Shown: positions 43,401-54,817 of the stretch, one piece after another
Position numbering within the stretch: position 1 is the stretch's first letter
Layout: each line of letters begins with the position of its first letter
NCBI GenBank assembly: GCA_037178975.1
Contig: JASJZH010000001.1
Coordinates: forward strand, 992,001 to 1,056,000
Direction: 5' to 3'
Origin: Oscheius tipulae
Lineage: Eukaryota; Nematoda; Chromadorea; Rhabditida; Rhabditidae
DNA: 64,000 nt
Program-made: the position numbers and the translations under genes
The notes under the pieces: model-generated
Databases searched by the model: none
What the model saw: only the letters and a program-made list of their open reading frames with translations
What the model was told of the DNA's origin: nothing

Positions 43401-44034
43401 AACAGAAAGATCAAATACTTTAGACAGGAAAGAACTTCATTCCCTCAATGCTCGAGAGGAATCACGGTCACATTGTGACCATCGCTTCCATGGCTGGAAA
43501 GACTGGAGTTTCGGGGTTGGTGGACTATTGTGCCTCTAAGCACGCCGCTGTTGGCTTCCACGAGTCCATGACGGCGGAAATCCACACTCTGAAGGTGAGT
43601 AAAGTCTCTCAGAGACAGAGACAGGGTGGCAGCGAGCTGGAAAGGCGTAGAGACAGAGGGACCGAGAGGTATAACAACAGCGACAGAGAGACAGAGAAGT
43701 CTCTAAATCAACAGACAATAACCTAAAGATCCCATTCCAGAAGGATGGAGTGAACACGACCGTCGTCTGTCCCTTCTACATCGACACTGGAATGTTTGAC
43801 GGTGTCCAGACCAAGTCCCCCAACCTCTTGCCAATTCTTGACCCTAAGCTCGTCATTGAGAGAATAATGGAAGCCATATTGACCAACCAGCGCCTTGTGG
43901 CCATTCCCAGATTCTGCTACGTGGTCATGTTCGGTGCCAGTTTCCTCCCGACGCGAGTAGTCGAGCTGTTGGCTGATCATTTTGGAGTGAATGAGACCAT
44001 GGACCACTTCAAGGGGAGGGCCAAGACGAACTAG
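37420..44034 (+). CDS. SDR16C-type short-chain dehydrogenase (RDH/17-beta-HSD11-like), 6 exons, 335 aa
   Basis: Membrane-anchored NAD(P)-dependent dehydrogenase related to epidermal retinal dehydrogenase 2 and HSD17B11/13, which act on retinoids or steroids at the ER and lipid droplets. Exons: 37420-37492, 39156-39281, 39805-39956, 43189-43380, 43424-43594 and 43741-44034. An N-terminal hydrophobic anchor is encoded by exons 1-2 ([19 protein letters not shown]). Then [11 protein letters not shown] (TGxxxGxG), [10 protein letters not shown] (NNAG), the serine of IVTIASMAG and the catalytic YCASK are all intact, followed by [10 protein letters not shown]. Intron 2 holds two decayed copies of exon 3, and the 3.2-kb intron 3 holds an antisense CCCH gene. 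The ATG follows GAGTTTTCAG by 24 bp (probable spliced-leader site). Confidence 0.92.
39357..39427 (+). pseudogene. Decayed copy A of the SDR NAD-binding exon
   Basis: Reads [18 protein letters not shown] in the phase expected after exon 2, then diverges. It matches the start of the true exon 3 ([18 protein letters not shown]). An AAAAAG acceptor precedes it, but no fitting donor follows. It lies in the intron upstream of the real exon. Confidence 0.7.
39595..39668 (+). pseudogene. Decayed copy B of the SDR NAD-binding exon
   Basis: After an ATTTAG acceptor the frame gives TGA at the second codon and then [18 protein letters not shown]. Copies A and B share CCATGGC and AGTATAAAACCTC after the motif, so they are closer to each other than to the working exon at 39805. 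Confidence 0.7.
41188..42746 (-). CDS. CCCH zinc-finger protein nested antisense in the SDR intron, 5 exons, 344 aa
   Basis: Likely RNA-binding protein of the Tis11/OMA/POS type. Exons: 42746-42639, 42595-42410, 42088-41636, 41523-41395 and 41346-41188. One C-x8-C-x5-C-x3-H finger is visible ([20 protein letters not shown] then H), followed by GHWELQRYD. Most family members have two fingers; a second was not found. The rest is low complexity: Ser/Asn/Tyr ([16 protein letters not shown]), a QQQQ stretch and Pro/Ser-rich parts. The ATG lies five bases after CTTTTAG, a probable trans-splice site. Exon 3 is read through without an intron between 41960 and 41930. The last exon is the least certain. 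The gene lies wholly inside SDR16C intron 3 on the opposite strand. Confidence 0.75.
41571..41635. repeat. Dispersed ATCTCGTCGG...CCAACGAG element (family D)
   Basis: TATCTCGTCGGTTTTTTTG followed by AATCCAACGAGGTACC. Matching phrases lie at 1249-1310, 50826-50905 and 50990-51075. Each is a short near-palindrome around TCTCGT(C/T)GG, so this is probably another MITE-like family. Confidence 0.45.
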
Positions 44035-44304
44035 ACACCAAAATTGATCTACCATGTGCAATAGTACCTTGAATGAATAAAATTTATAAAATGCCAGTCA
44101 AACTGTATCTCTGTATCTCTGCCTCTCTGTCTCACAATCTCTTTGTCTTTTTTTCTCTCTGTCCCACTCCTTCCCCCAAGACGCGCTGTTTACAAAGCCC
44201 CGCGTGACGTCTGCTGCCATCGGCAGTTCTCTGTCCTTATTCGATACTCTCCCTGCCAATTATAGCCAGTCAGCTGCTCTTATGCACCAGTTTTAGACTG
44301 GAAA

Positions 44305-46284
44305 ATGTCTCGTCTCTCTTTAGAAAACCTTATAGAGAGAGGTAGACAGGGTCTAATTGTAAGTTTCGTCCCCTAATCACCCACATTTTTCCTCAGATCA
44401 TCGCCGATTTCGATCATACCCTGACAGAATATGGCAGTTGCATAACGCATCAGGCTTTTGACCCAAAAACTACTGTCAAATTGGAACGGGAGACCAAAAG
44501 TCTTGCTGAAATGGTCAGAAAACTTGAACTTCAGTATATGGAATAGAAATTTCAGCAATCCGAAATGAATAGTCGATTCACTGCCCGGCTGGGCTTAGTT
44601 GCCGAGGAGGAACGCGATCAGCTGTTGACAGACTGGTGCGTTTTTTTTTGCCTACTCTTCCTGAGTTAGAGAGAGCGGGGCACGACTGAACACACCACCT
44701 GTCCCTCTCTCTGTCTCTCTAATTTCTTTGTTTTTGATCCTCCTGCCTCTCTTATTCGAAGCATTTCGGTTTCAGGTGGTCCGAGTCACATGAGATCCTC
44801 TGTAGAGTGGGTATTAGCCGAGAGACAGTGAGAGAGTCGAGCAAGTTTTTGAGGTTTAGGTGAGTGGAAGACTCTGGAGCTCTCTGGGGTTTTTCCTGAT
44901 TCGATGTTCAGTTCTTGTGAGTGTCATTCTCTGTCAGAGACAGTAAGTTACAGAGACGTGACAGTGTCCGACACCAGTCTTGTGGATCTGTTCCTTTACC
45001 TCTGGCTACAGGCTGTCACTGGTACTGTAACTGTTCAAAGTTGGTAGTCAAGTACTAAGCCTTTTCTCTGTTTCTCAAGGTGCTACCTGTGTCTCTGTCA
45101 TTGGATTGGGAGCGACCCTCTGAATTTGATCAGTTTCCCTAGAATATCGTAGTCATGCCAAACTCACAAAAATTTTCACCTTTCTTTTCCTCTACTGTCT
45201 CTCTGTCACTCTTCAAATTTTTGAACGGTTTGAACTCCTAATATACATACCAAAGAGTCCAAACAATCCTTTGAATAAATTGTCTTGAAACATCTTCCCT
45301 TCGGGTTTCGAATCTTTTGGACCTCAAGAATTTCTTTTTCTGGTACTTTACTACTACGCCCACTGAAGCCTCACGAATGAAGCCAAAAGATATCTGAGCA
45401 CCTCTGGTGATCATGTGACTCTCTACCTCTTTCTTGTTCCCAGCTGACTCCCAGTTGTCTTTAAACTCTGTTTAGTGATACTATCTTCTAAAAACCTCTG
45501 TGACTTTCACCCACCCTGTCCCTCTATTCCCCCGTGTCTCCGACTCTCCGTCTGTCTCTCTCCAACTTCCTGCACCTTCACCGAAACCCTTTTTTGCTTC
45601 CTGTCTTTCTGTCTGTCTCAGAAACTGGCTTCTCTCACTTTGTACTTTGATCCTTCAGAACTGAAACGTCTGACATCTTGAAGCTATGTGAAGCTCACAG
45701 CATTCCCTTCATCATAGTCTCAGCAGGACTGGACTCCGTTATCCAAGTAGGAACCTGTCAATTACTTGGACATTTCCCAAGAAACGTGGAAATCGTGGCG
45801 AACCAGATGATCTTCGGCACAGTGAGTCGTTTTTTTTGTGGGAGCTGATAAGAGCGAAGAGAGGATCAGTAAGACCGGGACAAGAGCCCAGGTGAGAGAC
45901 AGTGACAGAAGCCGAAGGACAGACAAAGAGAGAGAGAGACAGGGGGATAGTGACTCTTTCAGACTGACCACTTGATCACCTTCGGGCCAATCATCCACTC
46001 TGAGAACAAGGCAGACCACCTCTGGAAGAGAACCACTCTCTTTCAAGAGTTGAGAGACAGAACAGTGTTAGTCATGGGAGATACTGAAGAAGATTTGACT
46101 ATACTTGACCACCGGTTCAGTGGTAACAGTTACAGCATCAGTGTCAATCCGAAGCGAGCGGTAAGTAGTCACTGTCACTGTCAATCTCTCTTCTTTCCAG
46201 ACTCCTGGATTCGACCAACAGTTCAGAGAAGAAGGTCTCGGATCGGTTCTCGCCATGCTCAAAGAAATTCTTTGCCGCCAATAA
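44305..46284 (+). CDS. NT5C3-like pyrimidine 5'-nucleotidase, divergent paralog, 7 exons, 259 aa
   Basis: HAD-superfamily phosphatase that removes phosphate from pyrimidine nucleoside monophosphates. Exons: 44305-44358, 44397-44513, 44556-44635, 44776-44859, 45659-45821, 45963-46160 and 46201-46284. HAD motif I is DFDHTLT (DxDxT), motif II lies in IPFIIVSAGLD, and motif IV is VMGDTEEDLTI (GD...D). It is shorter than the neighbouring copy (358 aa) and human NT5C3A, with a trimmed cap region and C-terminus. It lacks the CPTC..DNC cap segment that the paralog keeps as CWTTHGVFDNC. It begins 270 bp after the SDR stop on the same strand, with a GTTTTAG acceptor before the ATG, so it may be the downstream gene of an operon. 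Confidence 0.82.
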
Positions 46285-48118
46285 AGTGTTCAATATTTTC
46301 TTGCCAAGTCCTGACAGGTTAACTCCAGTCAAATACTTCCACTTTTTCCTATGTCAATTGTATCATCTGCTTGTTTCAGAATAGGTATTTATTTTGATGT
46401 CCTCTCTTGGGTAAGTACTTTCCTTGAACAAAAAGACATGAACTTATGTTCCAGAACTGGATTCCGATCAATTGTGAGGAACTACAAACGAGGACAAGCT
46501 GTCGTAGTTGGAATCAACCCTTCGCGACAGTGCACGACTCCTTTTTTGCATGGTTAGTTGCTATATTTTGGTAGCTTATCCTGTTACAAGTCTCTAACTG
46601 GGAAAAACTCAAGAATAAAATAGTCAAAACTGTCGAGAGATTGTTTTTTCAATTCGAATTTTAGAATTTTCCGCGCTCAAAAAAAGGCGCCCTGGATAAG
46701 AGATAAACTTTTCATTTCAAAACTCCTCATCCGTTTCACCCCGTTTTCTCTCTCAATTTTCACTTTATTTTCCTTGTTCCCTTGCTAAAAAAAATATCAT
46801 AAACATCACAAAAACCCTAACAAAAACCTTTGGGTTTCTATCCACTTTCCTCTTCGTTCTTCAAAGTCTTCTCGAAAATTCCTCCTTCTGACCACACGCG
46901 AGGCCTAAAAACCTCCCCCAAATTCTGGAACAAGATCACGTTGTTTGCCTTCCTGTCTCACTTTGCCTAAGAACCTCTCTGTTTGTCCCCACAGGGCCAA
47001 AGAACTGTTCCAGTCTCTCCCTGCCTTTCACTTTCAGCCTCCCCAAGTACTTTTTATCTGTATACCTCCTTTCCTTGGAACGTTCGATAGGGAAGCCAGA
47101 CAGGAGGCCTCAATTTATGGCCTCCTTTTGACGATAAGAAGCAGTAGCTTTATGAATCAGTCAGAATCAGTTGGCAATTTCGGAATTGAGACCTGGGTCT
47201 TTTACGCACACGAGGCTACTCACGAGGGTGGAAGATCGCTGGGTTCGGGGGCAGTTGAGGGCACGTGCTTTGCTTGTTTGAGACGGAAACTCATGGAAAT
47301 CATCAGAAAGTGCTTCTCTTTCGAATTTACAGCCATTTCTCACCTGTTTCTAAACTTTCTGATAATGTTTCACATATTGGTCCCTATTACTTCCAAGCAA
47401 GTCTTTCCTGGGTATTCCCCCCTCGTCGATTCTTTGCTCATTCTAGTGGTAGATTTCGATGCTAATGGTCCCAAAAAGCTTCCCTAACTCAGAAAAACAA
47501 AGCAGTTGCCTAAAAATACAAAAATCAAAAGACTTCTGCTTTTGTGAACCTCGTTCTGAACATTTTCGCGTTCTTACCCGATCCAGACTAGGAGTCCTAG
47601 CCAGCTGGATTGAAAAAAACACGATTCCGAGGCTCAGCTGTCGGACTTCCGCCTTCCTAGACGGCTGGATAGGGCACATGCCCTCCCTTTTCCCTCTCCC
47701 CAGTTCTTCGTCATTTTTCGCTGGAGACCTCTCCTAGGACACAGAGAAGGGAATTTCAAGCTAGTTTTACATTCCGAAGCTAATAGCCCTTTTAGTGTTT
47801 TACTCCCATTGGAGACCCCAAGCTCACGTGAGAACACCAGACGTGAGTTTTCCTGGGAGAAAACTGCTGATCTCTGTCCCAACTCCCCCATTTTCTGATC
47901 TCCTTCCTCTCTTTACCCTCTGTGTCAGCCGAAAATAGTACAGTGGCACGCCGATAAATCATTGGCTACTGTTTGACAGCGATAAGAGTCCCAGTTGCGA
48001 GTTCCTGGGCAAAATTATCAAGGTCAGCAATTGCCCTGTCTACTTCTTATCGGATTTTTATGATCCAAGAGTAGTATATATCAGCCTGTTGAAGGCGAAA
48101 GTACTCATTTCTCTGGCA
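46285..48118. other. Spacer between the two 5'-nucleotidase genes
   Basis: A 180-codon open frame at 46945-47487 shows no recognisable domain and may be chance. An exon-like phrase at 46455-46553 (RSIVRNYKRGQAVVVGINPS) could belong to an unrecognised gene or to a 3' UTR. A GTATATATCAG stretch near 48073 may be the promoter of the next gene. Confidence 0.4.
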
Positions 48119-51100
48119 ATGGCTCCTCGTCCCACAGTCGCCACGCTCTCAGCTGCCTACGCTTCGGCCTTCTATGAGCAGAAACTGGCTGGTTGGTTTA
48201 TTTTCTGTGTGTGGTTTCCACGTGAAAATCTACCTCGTTTTCGAATGTTCCAGACTGTTTATGTCAACCGTTTTTTTCGGAACTCTTGCAATCCCTTGAC
48301 CTTGTCGTCGTGTGTGTCCTCTCCCTCACTCGAGAGTCGAACCTTTGCTCTCCTTTCTTGTCCTAACGACCAAATTGAGGTTACTGTGCACTTTTCACGC
48401 CTGAATAGGCCAGACATTTGCCCAGTTTTGACGAGAATGTTTGCTGTCTCAAGTGAGTGAACTTTTCTCGGTAGTCGAGACCCATTTCGGACCAAGTCTA
48501 GCGACCTCAATCAGTTTCTCAGAGCAGTTTTGCCATTTTTCAAACTATTTTGTGACTAGAGATCTGAGGGTGTCTCTAGCCTTTCCTTGACTCTTTTTCG
48601 GCCCTATTCGGTAGCAAACAACTCCTCTGACGGTTCCTCAACAAATATTGTGATGGTAATTTGCAATATTGACGGGAATTAAGCGTTAGTCATTCCAGAA
48701 AACATCTTTTGTCCGTTCATTTTCACCAAGAGGTCTTGGACGATTACTTAGGGTCTATTTTTTGCCGGTTTCTTTTGCAAACTTTATATATTTCTGCCCT
48801 ACAATAATCTCAACTACTGGAAATCACGGGAAAAGTATTTGGGTACCAAATACGATAAATATTCACCTTCAAAAATGAACACTATAGCCTTTAAAAAGAT
48901 TGTGTATTGCTCGCAAAAACTTCTCTTCCCTGGCTTGTTTTGGTCCAAAAAGCATGACACGGGACCAAAGTTTGCAGAAACGGTATCAAATGGAAAAAAG
49001 GAGGTTGAGTACACTAGTTTAACCAAAATTAACTGTCTGTTCGGTCGAAATCTTCATTATGAACTTCTATATCCTTCTTTTCTCATCTTTTTCCAATTTT
49101 TGCGATGTCTGTTCGCTATTCTCGCACTCAGAATCCCCCTCCACAGCTCTTTGACAGACGTTCACCAAGATTGATCGCTGACGGCGTGCACACTCTCTTT
49201 CTTGCAATCTCTCCCTTGGTGTAATGTCTCCCGTTTCATCTCGACACTTTCACCTGCTTCTGTCCATGTTCTCGTGTCATGTTCTTTTATTCCTCACCGG
49301 CTTATCGCCTATTTTTCGCCTATAATGTGCTGGAGATAAGCTCGGCGGCTTCTCTTTTGCTCCTATCACCCAAAATTCCATTTTTTTTTTTTGCATTAAC
49401 CCATCTAGAAATGGTTCAATTTTCAGAGCCCCCGGCCTTGAGCGTAACTAACGAGTACTTGACGCACTCAAGCCCGTACAACACGATGCCAGCCCTGAAT
49501 CTGATCGATGACGAAGTCGTCCGGCCGGATCGCAGCCCCTACGAGTACGTCCTGGAGCATCCGCAAGTTCGCGTCCGCGATTGGGCCATGGTGGAGAAGA
49601 AGCTCGAGCAGATGGTCAGCGGAGGAAGGGAGAAGCTTATGGTAATTTTTTTTTCCTTCAGAGTTACCGTAATCTGAGATCGTGAAACCCCAAATAGTTG
49701 ACTGTTTGAGGTATTGTGGCTGTCAAGGGAGAAAGGGGAAATGATTAGGCTGACAAGGTGAGATGGGGTTAGATGGACAAGAACAGGGACATAGGACGAT
49801 GCCAGGTTGACAGGGTACAAACTAGTATTGTGTAATGTTAACAGAACTGAGAAATCGCCAGGCTGTCATGGACAGATTGGAGGAAATGTCCACTTGACAG
49901 AGACAGAAGTGCCAGGTTGAAACGAACGCGGTAGATAATCACATAGGAATCTGATAGATTGACATAAGCAAGCTAGAAAGTAGCAGAAATAACAGGCAAC
50001 GGATTAAACTGCCAGTTTGACAGAGACAGTATGAGAAGCTCAAAAGATTAGGATCATATGGCAGCGATGCGAGGACAGATGGACAGAATGAGGAGGTATC
50101 AGACAGATGCATGTGATAGGGCAATTGATAGAGTTTGAAAAGCTGACAGGAACGAGTGGGCATGCACAGAATAGGATCAAGTCAAATTAACAGAGTGAAG
50201 GCGTAGATGACCGTTGGGCATGAACAGGCAGATTGACCTGGACAAATAATCAAAATCTCCCTACAAAATCCGATGTTTTTTCAGGTGATCTCCGACTTCG
50301 ACATGACCCTCTCGCGCTCGGTCGACGACGCCGGCGAGAGCTGTTGGACCACCCACGGTGTCTTCGACAACTGCGCCAACGAGGTCGACCCCACGCTCGG
50401 CGGCAAATTCGCCGCCCTGAAGGCCAAATACCATCCGATCGAATTCTGCCCAAACCTCACGATGGCCGAGAAGATTCCCCACATGGAGGCCTGGTGGAAC
50501 GGCTCACATGGCTACATCATCCAGGCCGGCTTTGAGCGAAGCCGAATCCGCAGTTTTGTCGAAAAGTCGAAGATTCTGTTGCGAAGCGGGACGGAACAGT
50601 GCATACTGAAGCTCGAGACGGCCGCCGTCCCTCTCGTGGTCTTTTCGGCCGGCTTAGGAAACATTATCGAGATGTTTTTCGAGCACAAGTTCGGCCGAAC
50701 GCTCCAAAATACGCATATCATCTCGAATATGATGCAATTTGACGACGAGGTGGGGTCTTCTGCTTTTTTTTTTTTGTAAAAATGCACTATCACGTATCTG
50801 GTTCGTGCCAAGACCCATTTGAGAACGTAATTTACGGTTTCCCGTTGGATTTTATCCGAAAATTCCAATAAAAGTTGGCGAGATACGGTAAATCACGTTC
50901 TTACTGGGTTTTCGAATTCGTGCCAATGAGAAACATCAAACTACACTCTATTTTAACGGAAATTGATTTCTGCAACGAACGAGAATGTACTAGTGCCAAA
51001 ATAAAACGTAATTTTCGGCTTCTCGTTGGATAAGTTCGAAAACGAGAACAGAAACCAACAAGATACACAAAATTTCGCTCCATTTTGAGCCAAACGGGTC

Positions 51101-51684
51101 CTGCAACGAACGAGTGTTTTCGGATAAACAAAGACAAAAAAAAATTATTTTCAGGAACGTGTCGTAGGATTCTCGGAGCCCCTGATCCACACCTTCTGCA
51201 AGAACTCGTCAGTGATTCGCAAGGACGCCACCTTCTTCCACGAGGTCTCACAGCGCAAAAATGTGATCCTGCTCGGCGATTCGATGGGCGACATTCACAT
51301 GGATGTGGGAGTGGAGAAGAACGGGCCCACGCTGCGCATAGGGTTTCTCAATGCTAATGTGAGTTTCAGGCTTTTTTTCCTATACAAAACTGGGGATCCA
51401 GGGTGCCTATTTTTATCTCCTAGAGAAACTTTGTATCAGAAATGCAAAAAAGACAGTCAAATAGATGAAAAATTCGACAATTAGGAATTCTTTCCTTCTT
51501 GTTTTGCAGGGTTATTGTTCCAAATTATTGTTCCTCTCGTCTGATTTCAATCCCTTTTCTTCAGGTAACAAACCTGCTCGATCAGTACATGGACGCCTAT
51601 GACATCGTGATCATCCAGGACCAGACGATGACTTTGCCGGCCAAAATCATCGACCACATTCTTCTCCACAACAAGACGGCGTAA
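48119..51684 (+). CDS. NT5C3: Cytosolic 5'-nucleotidase 3 (NT5C3), 5 exons, 358 aa
   Basis: Pyrimidine 5'-nucleotidase of the HAD superfamily. Exons: 48119-48191, 49427-49641, 50285-50749, 51155-51358 and 51565-51684. HAD motif I is SDFDMTLS, motif II lies in PLVVFSAGLGNI, motif III is in FFHEVSQRKN and motif IV is LLGDSMGDIHMD, all intact. NLTMAEKIPHMEAWW and LLDQYMDAYDIVIIQD are family hallmarks. The first exon is inferred: it joins in the right phase across a GTTGGT donor to the CAATTTTCAG acceptor at 49426. The alternative is a start at 49411, which gives 339 aa. Intron 2 is filled with a TGACAG-type degenerate repeat and intron 3 with family-D elements. Confidence 0.88.
49690..50225 (+). 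repeat. Degenerate TGACAG/GCCAGG tandem tract in NT5C3 intron 2
   Basis: Irregular repeats of phrases like GGCTGACAAGG, GCCAGGTTGACAGGG and TTTGACAGAGACAG over about 530 bp with variable spacing. It is the complement of the CTGTCA tract at 36705-37140 and looks like an old, decayed minisatellite. Confidence 0.55.
50820..51080. repeat. Two family-D MITE-like copies in NT5C3 intron 3
   Basis: 50826-50905 runs from ACGTAATTTACGGT to ACGGTAAATCACGT, imperfect inverted ends, with CCCGTTGGATTTTAT and GTTGGCGAGATAC inside. A second copy at 50990-51075 has TTCTCGTTGGATAAG and CCAACAAGATAC. Confidence 0.5.
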
Positions 51685-52053
51685 TCTTCTAATCTTCAAG
51701 AGACCCCCTCCCCCAATCATTTTTTAGCGCTCGTGTTGTACATATAGTGGCCTTATTTGACTAGTTTCCCTATGTATAGAATTACTTTTAATTGCATGCC
51801 CACTAACTGTGTACAAATTCTGCTTTTTTCGAAAAAGCAGCCCCACTCCCCGGTTCCGTGGTCTCACTTATTTTTCGTATATGTATAGCTCTAATCAAAT
51901 TTTACTAGTATAAAATTTTAACACGACTTTTTTGATTTAAAAATGGTGGCCAGGGACTAGAAAAACTACAGAAATATGTTACGAGGGATATGGCTGCTGA
52001 AAAGTTGGGGAGTGACCGGTTTTGAGGGAAGGATGGAAAGGCGGAGGAAGATT
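51685..52053. other. Convergent spacer, NT5C3 / FAM76
   Basis: 3' regions of both genes. AT-rich with several TATATAG-like stretches; no gene or clear repeat. Confidence 0.5.
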
Positions 52054-54146
52054 CTAGAAAGTGACGACCTCCTTGGTGTCTTTGGCAGATTCTTTGGCGG
52101 TGGCCTCTTTTTCCTTCTGCTTGGCTATCTGAAATTAGGTGTTTTTTGGTGTTTCCGGCTCTACCGACTGAGTTATGGGGGGCAAACCCTGCGCCGAATT
52201 CCCCCTGAGATATTTCTGGAGCACAAACACAGATAAACAGCCAGCGGTAAACTATCGCTATGGATTGTTCAATGAAATGGGGTCACTACCGTAACCCATC
52301 TGTTTTCGTGGCAAGACCTTCGTTCAAGCTAAAGTGAGGCAGTCCTGGCTGAGAGGATGTCCATGTGCTGCAGCGAAAACAATAGCTTATGGTAGTGACC
52401 TGTTAGTTTAGACAGCAAGTTTCTGTATTTGGGTGCAACAAAGATGTGTTCGAGAAAGTGTCTTCCAGACCGTTTTTCAGAAACAACTACCGACTTGGGG
52501 ACCTCTACCGTCTGTTCTAGTTATGTCACCTGTCTATGCTATTCACTAACACGCCCATTTCATAATTATCCTTTCGTCCTGTAAACTGTTTTCGCCTATG
52601 ACCTGTTCTTGTTTATCTGTCTCTGTCAAAGCTAAAATCGGTATTCGTTCGGCAAGCAACCCTTTCACTTCAAATTTTATGGCGGGAACTCGTGGAGCCT
52701 CTCTGAATCACATTTTTCGGCGTTTTCCACCATTATTTGCACTTTCTAGTTATGCCTTTGGCATTCGGCATGCAAAATAATCTCTAGGAACCCAAAAAGT
52801 ACAGGCAATTTCCGAGAAATGGCGACGTGGGCGAGTGATGCCTCACACCACTCATACTCATGAGTTTTCGTCTTATTTTCCGTTCCAAGGGGTTATTTTG
52901 TACGCTGGGTTCGAAAAGCATAGTCAGAAGGTTCAGCGAGTTCCTGCCAAAAATTTGAACTGAGGCGGTTCCCTGCCAAACTATTACCCTGAAATCTACT
53001 TTCTGCGTTCCGGTCAAGCTCTCGAGTCTTTGCTCACCTCTCACAGTAATCATGGAGTCCGTCTGTCTCTGTCAGGGTGTTCCTGTCATTCATGGTCTCG
53101 AAAAATACCAGGATTCTATCTGTGAGATTAGGGAGGACGTATGTCAGAGTCAAAAACAAGAAAACCAAAAGAAAACTCCTACCTTCTGCTCCTTATACCG
53201 GTCATGGATGGCGATAATGTTCTTCTCATGATCTTTCTTCAACTGATCCATCCTTTGTCTTGACTCTCGCTCATTCGTCATCATTTCCGCTCGGAGGGAC
53301 GCAATCTTAATGCACTTTTCAGACAATCCCTCTCCAAAGAACCCACCTTCTTGTCCTTCTCAATCAGACTGTCATCCCGTTTTCTGATCGTCGACTGCAG
53401 CTCCGAGATTTTGTCCTTTAGCTGCTGGACCTGGAGAATATGGTCTCCGTCACTGACCGGCTGTTTTGGGATTTTTGGAGGGGGTGCCGCGGCCGAAGAG
53501 GAAGAGGTCGACGGCCTCTTCTTGTCCTTCTCCTTACGGGCGACTGGGAGCTCGTGGGACGGAACACGAACACCCTTCATCTCTTCCAACTTCTGAGAGT
53601 GCGCGTGGTTGATGCAGAGACGACAGAGACCCTTCTTGCCCTGAAAGATGTACTTATAAAGACAGTTACTCTCGCAGTTGGGTTCAATCCCTGTCTCTTG
53701 ACTCTCTCTGTACTTTTTGATATTCAATGGAATTGTGACTGTCTCTCTACAGAACCGGCCCTACTTATAGGAAATACTCGAGCAGAGCCGGTCTCTGTCT
53801 AGTTTGGTCTGTCAAAAAATTAAAGTAAAGTCCCACCTTCTTAGTCGGATCGAAGTACGACTTCATTGAACAGTTTGCACATGGAAATGGCGGTCCGTGC
53901 TTCCTCTCCGAATGAGCACAATAGACGCATTTTTCTTCAAAAAATGCCGCCGGCAAGTGACAGTGCTTGCAGACTCCCGGCTTGCCATATTTTACCTCAT
54001 TCTTTTTGCATCTTTCACAATGGATTGAGGGAGGGACTCTGGAGAAAGAGAATAGAAACTGGGTGAAGAACTGTAACTCACCCTGGTTCAGTTCCCTCTT
54101 CCAGATCTTTGCGACAATATGTGCACTTCTTGACTAGACCGGCCAT
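52054..54146 (-). CDS. FAM76: FAM76 homolog, 5 exons, 252 aa
   Basis: Homolog of the conserved nuclear-speckle proteins FAM76A/B, whose biochemical role is still poorly defined. Exons: 54146-54082, 54038-53837, 53640-53347, 53305-53183 and 52128-52054. The N-terminal half is a series of CxxC zinc-binding pairs: KKCTYCRKDL, HCERCKKNE, GVCKHCHLPAAFFEEKC, VYCAHSERKHGPPFPC and GLCRLCINH, in the FAM76 order, including the AAF...KC and GPP.PC features. A Ser/Ala/Pro linker follows, then a coiled coil (QVQQLKDKISELQSTIRKRD) and a charged Lys/Glu tail. Human FAM76B is larger (339 aa). The ATG follows CATTTCAGATCC, a probable trans-splice site. The 1-kb last intron carries a family-B MITE. Confidence 0.88.
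52281..52400. repeat. MITE-like element with terminal inverted repeats (family B, copy 2)
   Basis: GGTCACTACCGTAA at the left end and TTATGGTAGTGACC at the right end are inverted copies (13 of 14). The interior contains TTTTCGTGGCAAGACCTTC, related to copy 1 at 33021. About 120 bp, no coding capacity. Confidence 0.7.
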
Positions 54147-54817
54147 TGGATCTGAAATGAGAGAGTGAGAAAGAGAGAGCGTCAGAGAGAGTGAGACAGA
54201 TAAACATAGAGACAGAACATAGTTTTGATTTTGAAAAACTAGAAGATTGAAAAGGTATTTATGTTGATTAGCTTCTGTTCGTGACAGGGGCTCGTTGGAG
54301 GAAAGATTGTGTCAGAACTGCTGGTGAGAAAAGTATTTCAAAATCGATAGTTTTACAACATACAAATGTTCAATCGAATTGTTTCAGTATTTTTTTTAGG
54401 TTATTCAAAAAAATTAGTAGATATTTGACCCGGTTTTGCATGGGAAACGTACAAAACCATGCCTAAAACATTTTAAAAGTTGAGTATTAGGTGCTTCGAA
54501 GTAATAGGGTCATTTAGAGAGAAAATATTGAACCAAAAATGCCGAGGGTTTTGGGAGAACAATGACTGAAATTAAAATTTGAAACAAAACAACAAACTGA
54601 ACGAAAGTGTCAATCGGGCACCATGCCCTGTTCTCAATCTCGGCCAGACAATTGCTCCAATGCGAATTGGGTCAGTTTCGAAAGATTGCACTATTCGAAC
54701 AACTATGTCCTGGGAAAAGCTAGGATACTACACTACAAAGCTCGCAAAATTACAAAACGTTCACTACAAATAAAAAATTACAAAGACCCAATAAAGGGTT
54801 TGTAGAAAAACATTCTT
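54147..54817. other. Divergent spacer upstream of FAM76
   Basis: AT-rich with GA-rich microsatellite near 54160-54220. No gene recognised. Confidence 0.5.

Noticed and set aside
46945-47487. 180-codon open frame on the plus strand
   Set aside because: No recognisable domain, no splice context and no composition unlike its surroundings. With six frames over 64 kb, about one such frame is expected by chance.
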